Of a stretch of 64,000 bases of DNA, positions 44,835 through 54,369 are shown piece after piece; within the stretch, counting starts at the first letter, position 1; each line of letters begins with the position of its first letter. This DNA comes from Fodinibius sp964490705 (GTDB lineage Bacteria; Bacteroidota; Rhodothermia; Balneolales; Balneolaceae), in the NCBI GenBank assembly GCA_964490705.1, contig CAZBCG010000001.1, positions 1 through 64,000 of the forward strand, in the 5' to 3' direction. The position numbers and the translations under genes were made by a program. The notes under the pieces are model-generated. The model was given only the letters and a program-made list of their open reading frames with translations, did not search any database and was not told the origin of the DNA.

Positions 44835-46289
44835 TTAGTTATCAACGATATTATCAACCCTCATCAACTTTCCCTTGATCATCGTATGCGTAATCGAGCG
44901 CATGTTGGCAATATCCTGGGATGGATCCTGCTCCAGCACAATAAGATTGGCTATTTTCCCCTCTTCCAGCGTACCAATATCGTGGGATCGCTGCATGGCC
45001 TGTGCACCGTTTTGGGTGGCCATCACAATTAAGTCTTCGGGCGGAATGTCTGCGCGCTGCATCGCTTCCATCTCCTCATAGATCGAGGGACCGTGCAACG
45101 TCCCCGGATTACCGGCATCAGTCCCAACGGCAATCGGGATACCGGCCTCATGTACTTTTTTAAGATTTTGGAGCGCCGTTTGGCTGACCCGGTCCTCTTG
45201 TGGATCGAACCGCCGCAATCGCTCCAAAAATCCGTCAGTAAAAACGGAATGATCGCTAAACTGCGAAGCATTGGACAACAGATTTCGGGTTTTATCATCT
45301 ACGCACCCATTGGGATCATCAAATGGATAGGAAGACATACCGGCCGCAGCTCGATAGGCCAACCTGTATCCGCTGCCGACAATGAGCGTAGGCGTATAAA
45401 TTGTGCCCGCTTCTTTGGCCGTGTTCAAAAAATCTTGGTCAACTTTGGTATCCGAAACACTGTGTACCAGCAGTTTAGCCCCATAATCAATTGCAGCCTG
45501 GGCCTGATCAAGACTTGTTGCATGTACAATCATCTGATTACCCTGTTTTTCAACTTCCTCGGCCACCGTCGCAACCCTATCCATATATTCTTCATTATCA
45601 ATATCTAGCTGCCACATTTTAATACCGGTTGCGCCTAATCCGGACAGATACTGCACGGTCTGGCGACCGGTTTCCTTGGAATCCAAGGTCACCAACACCT
45701 TATCGGGCGGCGTGTTAAAGATGTCCAGCGTTGCAGGTGTAATCAGCGGTCCCGCAGCGGCCACATGCGGCGCTCTGGGATTTTCTTCGGCCGACTGCTG
45801 AAAGTCGATCGACCATGTAAATCCGCCTACATCATACACCCCGGTGATGCCCGAGCAGAGATACGAATCATAATAACGCTGGGGATTTTTCTTCTGATAG
45901 GCCGCAACCTTGCCAAACGGATAGGTATCCCGAAGGTCCAGCGCATCGGGACGACCATCAAAAAAGCCCGTTTGGAAGAAATGAACATGGGCATCAATGA
46001 GTCCCGGCGTAATATATTTATCGGAAACATCCACAACCTCTGCCCCGGAAGGGATACGGCAATCATCCTGTGAGCCGGCGCATTGAATGTGATCTCCTTT
46101 TAGAACAATTACACTATTTGATATCGCCTCCGACCCTGTGCCGTCAAAAAGAGTAGCATCCTGCAATACGGTAATATCTTCTGACGATTTTTGGGATGCA
46201 CAGGATGAACACCAAAAAAGTGCTATACTTATCACAAGGAAGGTGACGACAGATCGAAAACGCAGAACAGTATCCATAATCAATATCAT
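44835..46289 (-). CDS. Amidohydrolase-family lipoprotein
   Basis: The 484-residue protein has a lipobox in FWCSSCASQ, so it is anchored on the periplasmic or outer face. The metal-dependent amidohydrolase barrel has HVHFFQTGFFDG (HxH), a carboxylated-Lys-type strand (ATGIKMWQLDI), MIVHATSLDQA and AVGTDAGNPGTLHGPS (Asp). It resembles the imidazolonepropionase-like and Xaa-Pro dipeptidase-like secreted amidohydrolases of Bacteroidota. Either 46289 or 46277 may be the start. The substrate is not evident. Confidence 0.87.
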   Translation of the reverse strand: MILIMDTVLRFRSVVTFLVISIALFWCSSCASQKSSEDITVLQDATLFDGTGSEAISNSVIVLKGDHIQCAGSQDDCRIPSGAEVVDVSDKYITPGLIDAHVHFFQTGFFDGRPDALDLRDTYPFGKVAAYQKKNPQRYYDSYLCSGITGVYDVGGFTWSIDFQQSAEENPRAPHVAAAGPLITPATLDIFNTPPDKVLVTLDSKETGRQTVQYLSGLGATGIKMWQLDIDNEEYMDRVATVAEEVEKQGNQMIVHATSLDQAQAAIDYGAKLLVHSVSDTKVDQDFLNTAKEAGTIYTPTLIVGSGYRLAYRAAAGMSSYPFDDPNGCVDDKTRNLLSNASQFSDHSVFTDGFLERLRRFDPQEDRVSQTALQNLKKVHEAGIPIAVGTDAGNPGTLHGPSIYEEMEAMQRADIPPEDLIVMATQNGAQAMQRSHDIGTLEEGKIANLIVLEQDPSQDIANMRSITHTMIKGKLMRVDNIVDN

Positions 46290-46415
46290 TTTGTTAGCCG
46301 ATATTATTGAGATACAAAATTTCGCCTGCTTTTACAATTTGGACATCCCATTCGCAGAGCGCTTTAGAAATATTATCTTTAGATTTATTTCCCGTAAATT
46401 TCACAATTACTTGTC

Positions 46416-46805
46416 ATGTTTGATTTAACCATCGACCACTATACGATTAAAGTTCATGACCTGGGACAAAGTGCTGATTTTTATAGCACCGTACTGGACC
46501 TTTCGGAAATCACAAACCGAACAGAGAAAAGCTATATTCGATGGTTTTCGCTCGGCAACGGCAGTGAACTGCATGTGGTAGAGGGAGACACATCAGAAAT
46601 AAAAACTCCCATTGGCGTGCACCTGGCACTCCGGATGTCGGACTTTGATGGCTTTATCGACCACCTTAAATCACACAATATTACGCCGCACGATTCGAAA
46701 GGAAATCCCGACAGCATTACGACAAGAGCTGATGGCGTGCAACAGGTGTATTTTCCGGACCCCGATGGCTACTGGATTGAAGTCAATGAGGCGGCTGCGG
46801 AGTGA
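46416..46805 (+). CDS. VOC-superfamily protein
   Basis: The 129-residue glyoxalase-fold protein has LTIDHYTIKVHDLGQSADFY with a metal-type His, GSELHVVEGD and GVQQVYFPDPDGYWIEVNEA with a terminal Glu. The His-His-Glu pattern fits metal-bearing VOC enzymes such as lactoylglutathione lyase or fosfomycin-resistance-like proteins. A precise activity cannot be assigned. It converges on the DUF456 gene 7 bp away. Confidence 0.85.
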   Translation: MFDLTIDHYTIKVHDLGQSADFYSTVLDLSEITNRTEKSYIRWFSLGNGSELHVVEGDTSEIKTPIGVHLALRMSDFDGFIDHLKSHNITPHDSKGNPDSITTRADGVQQVYFPDPDGYWIEVNEAAAE

Positions 46806-46811
46806 TATCAA

Positions 46812-47285
46812 TCAGATATTCATAAAAAAGTAGTAGCCCATGAGTCCGCTGGCCGCTACCTTAAGAACGGTACTGGCCAGAAATCCCATAAACGAACCGA
46901 TAGCCGAACGCACCGCCTGATCTGATTTTTGTCCACCAATTAGTTCTCCGACAAACGCACCGACCAGCGGACCAACGATCAGTCCAATCGGGGAAAAGAA
47001 AATACCGACAACCATGCCAATCATGCATCCCCAGATACCGTAGGCCGAACCACCAAACTTTTTGGTGCCGTAGGCGGGAATCACATTGTCAAGCACCATC
47101 AGCGCGATAACCACAAGTGCCCAGATAATAAAAAATTGCCAGCTAAACGGATGGGCGGATGTCACCTGTAGCACTAACAATCCCAAATAACTCAATGGCG
47201 GACCGGGAACCACCGGCAACAGCGAGCCGATAAAACCTGCAATTATTAACAGTGCACCGAGGATAATTAATATTGTTTCCAGCAT
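46812..47285 (-). CDS. DUF456 membrane protein
   Basis: The 157-residue protein has four membrane segments: ILIILGALLIIAGFIGSLLP, WQFFIIWALVVIALMVLDNV, IWGCMIGMVVGIFFSPIGLI and the C-terminal LKVAASGLMGYYFF. The repeated glycine-rich IVGPLVGAFVGELIGGQ is the DUF456 hallmark. Function is unknown in the family. It lies between convergent VOC and co-directional hutU genes. Confidence 0.85.
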   Translation of the reverse strand: MLETILIILGALLIIAGFIGSLLPVVPGPPLSYLGLLVLQVTSAHPFSWQFFIIWALVVIALMVLDNVIPAYGTKKFGGSAYGIWGCMIGMVVGIFFSPIGLIVGPLVGAFVGELIGGQKSDQAVRSAIGSFMGFLASTVLKVAASGLMGYYFFMNI

Positions 47286-47360
47286 TGGGCTATAGATTCG
47301 TTGGAGTTCATCCCAATAAGACGAAAAGCAGTGTAATCTGTTTCGCTAAATTTCTAATTT

Positions 47361-49034
47361 TCACTCCACCATCGGCAGATCTACTCCGCGCTCTTTGGCG
47401 GTTTTGATCGCCTCGTCATAACCGGCATCAGCGTGACGCATAACCCCACTGCCGGGATCGTTGGTCAGTACGCGCTCCAGTCGCTCATCAGCCATTTCAG
47501 TCCCATCGGCCACGCAGACCATTCCGCCGTGAATGGAGTATCCAATGCCTACCCCACCGCCGTGATGCAGTGAGACCCAACTTGCTCCGCTGGCAGTATT
47601 CAGCATTGCGTTAAGCAGCGGCCAGTCGGCAATAGCGTCGGAGCCGTCTTTCATGCCTTCGGTCTCTCGGTTGGGGGATGCCACCGAGCCTGTATCCAGA
47701 TGGTCGCGACCAATAACAAGTGGCGCATTCACTTTGCCTTTTTTGACGAGCCAGTTGAACTTGGCGCCCATCTCGGCACGTTCACCGTATTCCAGCCAGC
47801 AGATACGCGACGGCAAACCTTGGAACTGCACCTGGTCTTGGGCCTTTTTAATCCAGCGATTGAGTGATTCCTTTTCAGGAAAAGTCTCCAGCACCGCTTT
47901 ATCTGTGGTATAAATATCTTCGGGATTACCTGACAGCGCAGCCCAGCGAAACGGACCCGATCCGCGACAAAAAAGCGGACGAATAAAGGCAGGGACAAAT
48001 CCCGGAAAGTTAAACGCTTCATCCATACCGCGATGGTCGGCAACCTGTCCGCGGATATTGTTGCCGTAATCAAACGTAATGGCTCCCTCGTCCTGCATCT
48101 TCAGCATCGTTTCTACATGGGTAACCATCGAATCGAGCACATCAGACTGATATTCTTCGGGATCCGATTCTCGTTTTTCTTCGGCCTCGTCCAGCGTATA
48201 TCCGGCCGGAATATAGCCCAACTTTAAATCATGCGCTGAAGTTTGATCTGTAAGCACATCGGGAATAACATCTTTTTCAAGCATCTTCGGCAATACTTCT
48301 GCTACGTTACCAAGCAATCCAATCGAGAGTGCTTCACCCTTTTCCTTGGCATCCACTGCTTTCTCAATGGCTTCATCCAGATTCGTGCATTTGATATCGC
48401 AGTAGCCGGTTTCTACGCGGCGGTCGATGCGTTTTTCATCCACCTCGATGCCAATAAAAGCAGCGCCATTCATGGTAGCTGCCAGCGGCTGCGCGCCGCC
48501 CATCCCGCCAAGTCCGGCCGTTACAACAAGCTGTCCCTGTAGCGTACCGTCAAATTTCTGTCGGGCGCACTCGGCAAAGGTTTCATAGGTACCCTGCAGA
48601 ATACCCTGGGTGCCAATATAGATCCAAGACCCGGCCGTCATCTGCCCGTACATGGTCAGCCCCATTTTGTCGAGGCGACGAAACTCATCCCAATTAGCCC
48701 AATTCGGTACCAGGTGAGCATTGGCAATTAGTACGCGGGGGGCTTCTTCGTGTGTTCGAAATACGCCTACCGGCTTGCCGCTCTGCACCAGCATGGTCTC
48801 GTCATTCTCAAGACGTTTGAGCGTTTCCACTATCTTGTGATATGATTCCCAGTTCCGCGCAGCCTTTCCGCCCCCGCCGTAAACAATTAACTCATCCGGA
48901 TTCTCGGCCACCTCGGGATCGAGGTTATTCATCAGCATGCGCAGGGCGGCTTCCTGATGCCACCCCTTGCACTGCAGATCGGTTCCGGTTGGTGCTTTAA
49001 TATTTTTGACAACGCCTGATTTTGTACTCATCAC
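47361..49034 (-). CDS. hutU: Urocanate hydratase
   Basis: The 557-residue NAD-cofactored enzyme converts urocanate to imidazolonepropionate. It begins with KGWHQEAALRMLMNNLDPEV and YGGGGKAARNWESYHKI. The catalytic-cysteine segment FKCRGS-type of the family appears as PLFCRGSGPFRWAALSGN. The NAD-binding GLGGMGGAQPLAATMNG is at ~175-190, and WVSLHHGGGVGIGYSIHGG is conserved near the C-terminus. Length and start are typical. With hutH, hutI and hutG it completes a histidine-to-glutamate pathway. A peptide transporter is divergent. Confidence 0.96.
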   Translation of the reverse strand: MMSTKSGVVKNIKAPTGTDLQCKGWHQEAALRMLMNNLDPEVAENPDELIVYGGGGKAARNWESYHKIVETLKRLENDETMLVQSGKPVGVFRTHEEAPRVLIANAHLVPNWANWDEFRRLDKMGLTMYGQMTAGSWIYIGTQGILQGTYETFAECARQKFDGTLQGQLVVTAGLGGMGGAQPLAATMNGAAFIGIEVDEKRIDRRVETGYCDIKCTNLDEAIEKAVDAKEKGEALSIGLLGNVAEVLPKMLEKDVIPDVLTDQTSAHDLKLGYIPAGYTLDEAEEKRESDPEEYQSDVLDSMVTHVETMLKMQDEGAITFDYGNNIRGQVADHRGMDEAFNFPGFVPAFIRPLFCRGSGPFRWAALSGNPEDIYTTDKAVLETFPEKESLNRWIKKAQDQVQFQGLPSRICWLEYGERAEMGAKFNWLVKKGKVNAPLVIGRDHLDTGSVASPNRETEGMKDGSDAIADWPLLNAMLNTASGASWVSLHHGGGVGIGYSIHGGMVCVADGTEMADERLERVLTNDPGSGVMRHADAGYDEAIKTAKERGVDLPMVE

Positions 49035-49155
49035 CTACACTTTTTTATGTTCTCTTTTCGGGCAATGTAAGACAGATGTGCTTTGAAGTCTAATTTGTCA
49101 ACCTATCGCATGATGTTGCTATTTATTAGCAACCTTTCCGAGGATATCATAACAA

Positions 49156-49197
49156 AAACCGCCTCCCGGTTTCGCAGTTGCTTCACTATGGCGGTTT
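49156..49197. repeat. 8-bp inverted repeat in the hutU/transporter divergent region
   Basis: AAACCGCC (49156-49163) and GGCGGTTT (49190-49197) are perfect complements with a 26-bp loop, in the spacer between the divergent genes. It could be an operator or a hairpin. No partner regulator is known. Confidence 0.35.
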
Positions 49198-49263
49198 AAT
49201 TATCATGCACGCCGTGTATTAGGAATATTTTAACGACAGATTGAATAAAATAAGGGATAATCA

Positions 49264-51126
49264 ATGGCAAATGAACAAGCAGATACGGCTGACCCCGCTC
49301 AAAAGGATGACTTTTTCGGTCATCCGCGAGGGTTATCTACATTATTTTTTACGGAATTCTGGGAACGCTTCAGTTACTACGGGATGCGCGCGCTGCTTGT
49401 CCTTTTTATGGCAGCGGCTGTAACAGGAGACAACCCCGGTCTCGGATTTAGCGATGGCAGAGCAACTGCCATATATGGACTTTATACCTTCTTTGTATAT
49501 GTGCTGGCGTTACCCGGCGGCTGGGTAGCCGACAAGTTATGGGGGCAAAAGAAAAGTGTTTTCGTGGGCGGATGTATTATTGCCCTGGGTCACTTTACGA
49601 TGGCCGGTCCATTGGTGGGGCTCCCCGACGAAGCATCATTTTATATGGGACTTGTTCTCATTGTCGTTGGAACAGGCCTCTTAAAACCCAATGTTAGCTC
49701 CATGGTTGGTGAGCTCTATCCCGAAGGCGGAGCACGACGCGATGCCGGTTTTTCCATTTTTTATATGGGGATTAACTTCGGGGCCATTTTAGGTCCCACG
49801 CTTTGCGGTATTCTCGGTGAAGGCTACAACTGGCACTGGGGATTTTCACTGGCCGGTTTCGGGATGCTGCTCGGACTCATCTCTTATAAAGTTGGAGAGA
49901 AGAACCTGGGAAAAGCCGGGAGACTCAAGGTGGATGACAGCCAGGAAACACTCTCGCGACGCAGCCGTAATTTTTGGATAACGACTGGCGTTTGTACGGC
50001 AATTATTGTGCTGTTTAGCATCTTGATGAATACTGGTGTAATCGGGATATCACTGCAGCAGCTTGCTCAAACACTGGGTACCAGCGTAGCTCTTATAGCC
50101 GTAGTATTCTTTGCTTATCTCATTAACGATTCGAAGTGGATTGGAGTCGTATTACTGTTAGCCGCCGCTGGATTTTATGCCGCGTCTTTTAGTTGGGGAT
50201 ATACCTTGTTTTCATACCAAATTGGTATTGGAGTGACGGTAATAGCTTTTCTGCTCTTCAATACGATTCGAATGTTCATGCCAAGCCTCAAGGTATCCCT
50301 GGAGAAAAAACGGCTATTCGTCATTTTTTGGCTTTTTATTCTGGCAGCTCTTTTCTGGAGCGGCTTCGAGCAGGCCGGATCTTCCCTTAACCTATTTGCA
50401 GAACGAGAAACAGATCGCACGTTTGGCCCTTACGGATTGATTAGCCAGATTGGAGCATTTTTGCCAGCACTTATTCTGGCGCTACCTCTCGGATATCTCA
50501 GCTGGCGGATATTCAAACGTACTAATCTCTGGTGGGTTGGAAAGGCTGGGGTAGCTGGCCTCTCCTTATTGGTTGTTGGCTTTACCTACTATATCTCTAC
50601 ACAACTTGCCACCTCTTGGGAAATGCCGGCAAGTATGCTGCAAAATATCAACCCACTTTTTATTGTGATACTGGCTCCCGTTTTTGGTTGGCTGTGGACA
50701 TGGCTAGCCAACCGTAATGCCAATCCATCTATTCCCGTAAAGTTCGGATTGGGACTTATAGGATTAGCTGCAGGCTTTTTTGTAATTTCATGGGGAGCCG
50801 CTAATGCCACAGGACCTAATTCAGTTGCTCCTGCATGGCTTATCGTCACGTACTTTCTTCATACCTGCGGCGAACTTTGCCTGTCTCCTGTCGGGCTTTC
50901 TTCCATGACCAAACTTGCCCCCGAACGCCTTGTGAGCCAAATGATGGGCGTATGGTTTGTAGCGGCCGCGCTCGGCAACTTGTTTGCCGGACTCATGGCT
51001 GGTCAGCTAGAAACGCTAGAACCATCCGGTCTATTCTGGAGCGTTGCTCTACTTGTTGGCGGTGGCGGTATCATAGCCCTGCTTGCAGCACCTCCGGTTA
51101 AAAGACTCATGGGTGATGTGGACTAA
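49264..51126 (+). CDS. Proton-dependent oligopeptide (POT/PTR2) transporter
   Basis: The 620-residue MFS protein of the POT family has about 14 membrane helices. The family motif near TM1, FFTEFWERFSYYGMRALLVL, has the ExxERFxYYG consensus. GGWVADKLWGQKKSVFVGG and FSIFYMGINFGAILGPTLCG (PTR2 signature) follow. It imports di- and tripeptides with protons. Being divergent from hutU suggests peptide-derived histidine as a feed for the pathway, which is inference. A strong terminator follows. Confidence 0.93.
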   Translation: MANEQADTADPAQKDDFFGHPRGLSTLFFTEFWERFSYYGMRALLVLFMAAAVTGDNPGLGFSDGRATAIYGLYTFFVYVLALPGGWVADKLWGQKKSVFVGGCIIALGHFTMAGPLVGLPDEASFYMGLVLIVVGTGLLKPNVSSMVGELYPEGGARRDAGFSIFYMGINFGAILGPTLCGILGEGYNWHWGFSLAGFGMLLGLISYKVGEKNLGKAGRLKVDDSQETLSRRSRNFWITTGVCTAIIVLFSILMNTGVIGISLQQLAQTLGTSVALIAVVFFAYLINDSKWIGVVLLLAAAGFYAASFSWGYTLFSYQIGIGVTVIAFLLFNTIRMFMPSLKVSLEKKRLFVIFWLFILAALFWSGFEQAGSSLNLFAERETDRTFGPYGLISQIGAFLPALILALPLGYLSWRIFKRTNLWWVGKAGVAGLSLLVVGFTYYISTQLATSWEMPASMLQNINPLFIVILAPVFGWLWTWLANRNANPSIPVKFGLGLIGLAAGFFVISWGAANATGPNSVAPAWLIVTYFLHTCGELCLSPVGLSSMTKLAPERLVSQMMGVWFVAAALGNLFAGLMAGQLETLEPSGLFWSVALLVGGGGIIALLAAPPVKRLMGDVD

Positions 51127-51162
51127 ACCGCCGATTTAGCTGATGAAGTAATTAATTCTTTC

Positions 51163-51198
51163 AACCCTGACAGGATTCAAACCCTGTCAGGGTTTTTT
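51163..51198 (+). terminator. Terminator of the peptide transporter
   Basis: AACCCTGACAGG and CCTGTCAGGGTT form a 12-bp stem around ATTCAAAC, followed by TTTT. Confidence 0.88.
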
Positions 51199-51235
51199 AT
51201 TTCTCTCCTTGCAGAGATCTTTGCAAAACCCGGCA

Positions 51236-51317
51236 TGTCATCCTGAATTTAGTTCAGGATCTTAATTTAAATGCTAATAAGTGTAGATGAGATGCTGAAA
51301 CAAGTCCAGTATGACAT
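51236..51317. repeat. Pair of short REP-like palindromes
   Basis: TGTCATCCTGAATTTAGTTC at 51236 and GATGCTGAAACAAGTCCAGT at 51291-51310 are facing copies of the CTGAAACAAGTTCAG family, 29 bases apart. Confidence 0.65.
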
Positions 51318-51362
51318 GATTCGGATGGTCTTGCAAAACCTCCTTGAAATAAAACTTGGGAA

Positions 51363-52145
51363 TCAATCCATAAGCTTTACTTCTCCATCAGAGAAAACCC
51401 CGAACTTATGATTTACTTTGTTGATACAACCGGAAGGACAATCTCCCGAACCTACGGTCACATCCAGCAACAGATGATCATTTTTAATTTGGGCCTTTAC
51501 GTTGCGGCCGCCGGTAATAACAGCATCGGGACCCCCCTTCTCAATCATCTCTAGCGAAGCAAACTCTTTACCAACAGCATAACCATTTATCGGCTTTTCT
51601 GCTTTCATAGTAGCTACCGCGCCGGGCGAAGTAGCATCAAATTCGCGATACTGTTCCAAGCTCAAGCCAAATTGTTCGACGAGATTATCAATTCCTTCAA
51701 CATCCGTTTCCGTTTTTCCTGCTCTCCAGTTATCCAGCCAAGGTTCAGATTTAAAAGCCCACAGTAATACCTCTCGGGGGCTTGCCGGATTTCTAGCCAA
51801 CAGAGTGTACTCATCAGTTACGGTTTTTGCCTCCTCAAGATCACTTTGCTCAAGACACACCAAGCCATTATAGAAAAACGATACCACCTTGGATGGGATC
51901 TCCGTTTCCTGCGGGGACTGCTCATTCACATATCGCACGGCAAGCTTTTCAGCGATCGTCTGCAGCCGGTTTTGTTCATCACTCGATAGGTTTGAATCAT
52001 CTACTTTTTCCAGTATTTGTCCATCCCCTAAACTGATTTCTCCCAGGTCTGACTGGACATCACTGACGCCGTTGCATCCCGAAAATACAATCAGCGTGCA
52101 AATTGTAATCAGAAAAAATATGTGAGTGCGCTTGAATTCAATCAT
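51363..52145 (-). CDS. Lipoprotein of unknown function
   Basis: The 260-residue protein begins with a lipobox signal (FFLITICTLIVFSGCNGVSD). The mature part has an N-terminal helical region (LSSDEQNRLQTIAEKLAVRY) and a C-terminal beta-rich region (AQIKNDHLLLDVTVGSGDCP, NHKFGVFSDGEVKLMD) with two conserved-looking cysteines in DCPSGC. I recognise no family. It stands alone, convergent with the transporter terminator and divergent from mnmE. Confidence 0.6.
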   Translation of the reverse strand: MIEFKRTHIFFLITICTLIVFSGCNGVSDVQSDLGEISLGDGQILEKVDDSNLSSDEQNRLQTIAEKLAVRYVNEQSPQETEIPSKVVSFFYNGLVCLEQSDLEEAKTVTDEYTLLARNPASPREVLLWAFKSEPWLDNWRAGKTETDVEGIDNLVEQFGLSLEQYREFDATSPGAVATMKAEKPINGYAVGKEFASLEMIEKGGPDAVITGGRNVKAQIKNDHLLLDVTVGSGDCPSGCINKVNHKFGVFSDGEVKLMD

Positions 52146-52307
52146 AATAATAGAATATTTCTCAGATTAATAAATTTCGATTTTTGGATACAAATTCAAA
52201 CGGATTATGACTCTACAATAATCCTACACCTCAGATCACCGGAATAACTACTCAGCATTTTTACTCCCATACTGATTTACGGTGCCAGAGTCGTTATATT
52301 TCAACTT

Positions 52308-53720
52308 ATGACTGAACAAACTGCTACTTCCACGGAAAAAGAATCTCAAACCATTACCCAAAAAGAACCGATTGCAGCCATCGCCACACCCGTTGGTGAG
52401 GGGGGCATTGCTGTAATCCGAGTATCGGGTAACAATGCTATTGCAACGGTAAATCAGGCTTTCAAGGGAACCGCCCTTACCGAACAAAAATCTCATACCG
52501 TTCATTTTGGCAAGATTCTGAATCAAGATGATGAGGTTGTGGATGAAGTGCTGGCTACGCTATTCCATTCGCCCAAATCATACACTGGTGAAGAAACGGT
52601 TGAGATCTCTTGCCACGGCGGGGTACTCGTCACACAGGCCGTGTTGGAGGCCATGCTGGATCTCGGCATCCGATCGGCCGAACCCGGTGAATTTACCCAG
52701 CGTGCTTTCCTGAATGGAAAAATGGAACTGAGTCAGGCCGAGGCCGTTGCGGATCTCATCCATGCGAAAAGCAAAAAGGCACTCGATTCGGCACACCAAC
52801 AGCTCGAGGGACGACTGGGCGAACATATCAAAGAGTTTCGTCAGCAAATTATTGATGCCACGGCCATGGTCGAGCTCGAGCTCGATTTCGTAGAAGAAGA
52901 TGTAGAATTTGCCAATAAAGAAGAACTGAAAGAGCTACTCGTCGAACTCGACGAAGAAATTGATGACCTGCTGGCAACGTACGAAACGGGACGACTGGTT
53001 AAGCACGGGGTGCGTACCGTATTCATCGGCTTGCCCAATGCCGGAAAATCGACGCTGCTGAATACGCTGGTCGGTAAAGATCGTGCCATCGTTACCGAAA
53101 TTGCCGGCACCACCCGCGACACCATCGACGTGGATTGGAGTTACGACGGCCTTCGGTTTATTCTCACTGATACGGCCGGACTGCGCGATACCGACGATGT
53201 GGTGGAAGCTGAAGGGGTCAAGCGATCACAAGAAGCTTTTGAAAAAGCTGACTTGGCTGTCTATCTCAAAGATTTGTCCACCGAACTTACGGCCGAGGAA
53301 CGTCAGGATATTGCGGAGTTTCAAAAAGCAGCTGATGACACTCCTTTCGTATTAATCGGCACAAAAAATGACATTGCACTGGATGTCGATGACGAACGCA
53401 TGGATTACGATCTCAAGATTTCGGCACTGGAGGGCGAAAAAATTGACGAACTTAAAAAGCTCATGAAGCAGCGTGCACTGGAAAATAAAGAGTATGATTC
53501 TTCCAGCCTGCTCGTCACTTCCAGCCGTCACCGCGATGCATTGCAAAATGCACAAGAAAATGTTCAAAGTGCTATTCAGGCACTGGAGCAAGGTATGACG
53601 GGCGATTTCCTCTCCATCGATTTGCGCTCGGCACTGAAAGATCTGGGCACCATCACCGGCGAAATTACGACTGAGGATATCCTCGACAGCATCTTTTCGC
53701 GGTTTTGTATCGGCAAGTAA
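52308..53720 (+). CDS. mnmE: tRNA uridine-5-carboxymethylaminomethyl(34) synthesis GTPase
   Basis: The 470-residue GTPase, with MnmG, installs cmnm5U at the wobble position of several tRNAs. The N-terminal tetrahydrofolate-binding domain (about 20-135) includes IAAIATPVGEGGIAVIRVSG. The helical domain flanks the G domain with G1 VFIGLPNAGKSTLLNTLV, G3 DTAGLRDTDD and G4 GTKND. It ends in FCIGK, containing the invariant C-terminal cysteine. The MTEQ start has extra residues before the family core. It is followed 46 bp later by a dehydrogenase gene. Confidence 0.96.
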   Translation: MTEQTATSTEKESQTITQKEPIAAIATPVGEGGIAVIRVSGNNAIATVNQAFKGTALTEQKSHTVHFGKILNQDDEVVDEVLATLFHSPKSYTGEETVEISCHGGVLVTQAVLEAMLDLGIRSAEPGEFTQRAFLNGKMELSQAEAVADLIHAKSKKALDSAHQQLEGRLGEHIKEFRQQIIDATAMVELELDFVEEDVEFANKEELKELLVELDEEIDDLLATYETGRLVKHGVRTVFIGLPNAGKSTLLNTLVGKDRAIVTEIAGTTRDTIDVDWSYDGLRFILTDTAGLRDTDDVVEAEGVKRSQEAFEKADLAVYLKDLSTELTAEERQDIAEFQKAADDTPFVLIGTKNDIALDVDDERMDYDLKISALEGEKIDELKKLMKQRALENKEYDSSSLLVTSSRHRDALQNAQENVQSAIQALEQGMTGDFLSIDLRSALKDLGTITGEITTEDILDSIFSRFCIGK

Positions 53721-53766
53721 CTGTAACCTCACCAACAAACGAACTTCAAGTATTAAAGATAATACA

Positions 53767-54369
53767 ATGAAAATCCTACTCATCGGCGGAACCGGAACCA
53801 TCGGATCTAAAATTGCCAACCGACTTAAAGATGATAACAAGCTCATTATTGGCGGACATACGTCCGGCGACGTACAGGTTGATATAACTGATCCCAATTC
53901 TATTGAAAAGCTGTTTTCTGACGTCGGTCCCATTGATGCCGTTATTGTGACGGCCGGATCGGCGCCGGTCAAAGCACTTGATCAATCAGAAAACGACGAT
54001 TTTCTGGCGGGCATCAAAAGCAAGATGATGGGGCAGATCAACATTGCGCTAACTGCTATGGATTACCTGAATGAAGGCGGCAGCGTAACGCTCACATCCG
54101 GTATTTTAGATCGCGATCCCATCCCGCAGGGAACCATACTAAGCACGGTCAATGGAGCTATTAACGGATTTGTAACGGGCGCCTATGGTGAGTTTTTGCA
54201 GAAGGGATTTCGCATTAATGCCGTAAGTCCGGCACTGGTTGAAGATTCGGCGGATACCCTCGGCGATTTCTTTCCCGGTCACACGCCTGCAAAAATGGAG
54301 CATGTGGTGGATGGATACGAGAAGAGCCTCAAAACACTGATTACCGGACAGATTATTGAGGTCACCTAA
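53767..54369 (+). CDS. Short-chain dehydrogenase/reductase
   Basis: The 200-residue protein has a glycine-rich LLIGGTGTIGSKIANRL near the N-terminus and a loop VTAGSAPVKAL. The catalytic region is modified: the family Tyr-x-x-x-Lys is not evident where expected (AYGEFLQKGFRINAVSPAL has YGEFLQK, with the Lys at +6). It is close to the short SDRs of unknown substrate. Its last 4 bp overlap the convergent MFS gene. Confidence 0.82.
   Translation: MKILLIGGTGTIGSKIANRLKDDNKLIIGGHTSGDVQVDITDPNSIEKLFSDVGPIDAVIVTAGSAPVKALDQSENDDFLAGIKSKMMGQINIALTAMDYLNEGGSVTLTSGILDRDPIPQGTILSTVNGAINGFVTGAYGEFLQKGFRINAVSPALVEDSADTLGDFFPGHTPAKMEHVVDGYEKSLKTLITGQIIEVT

Noticed and set aside
44763..44838. Plus-strand frame after the methyltransferase stop (ESLEALLKNKTAFRIP)
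   Set aside because: Only 17 codons after its ATG and in the frame of a shadow ORF; no independent support.
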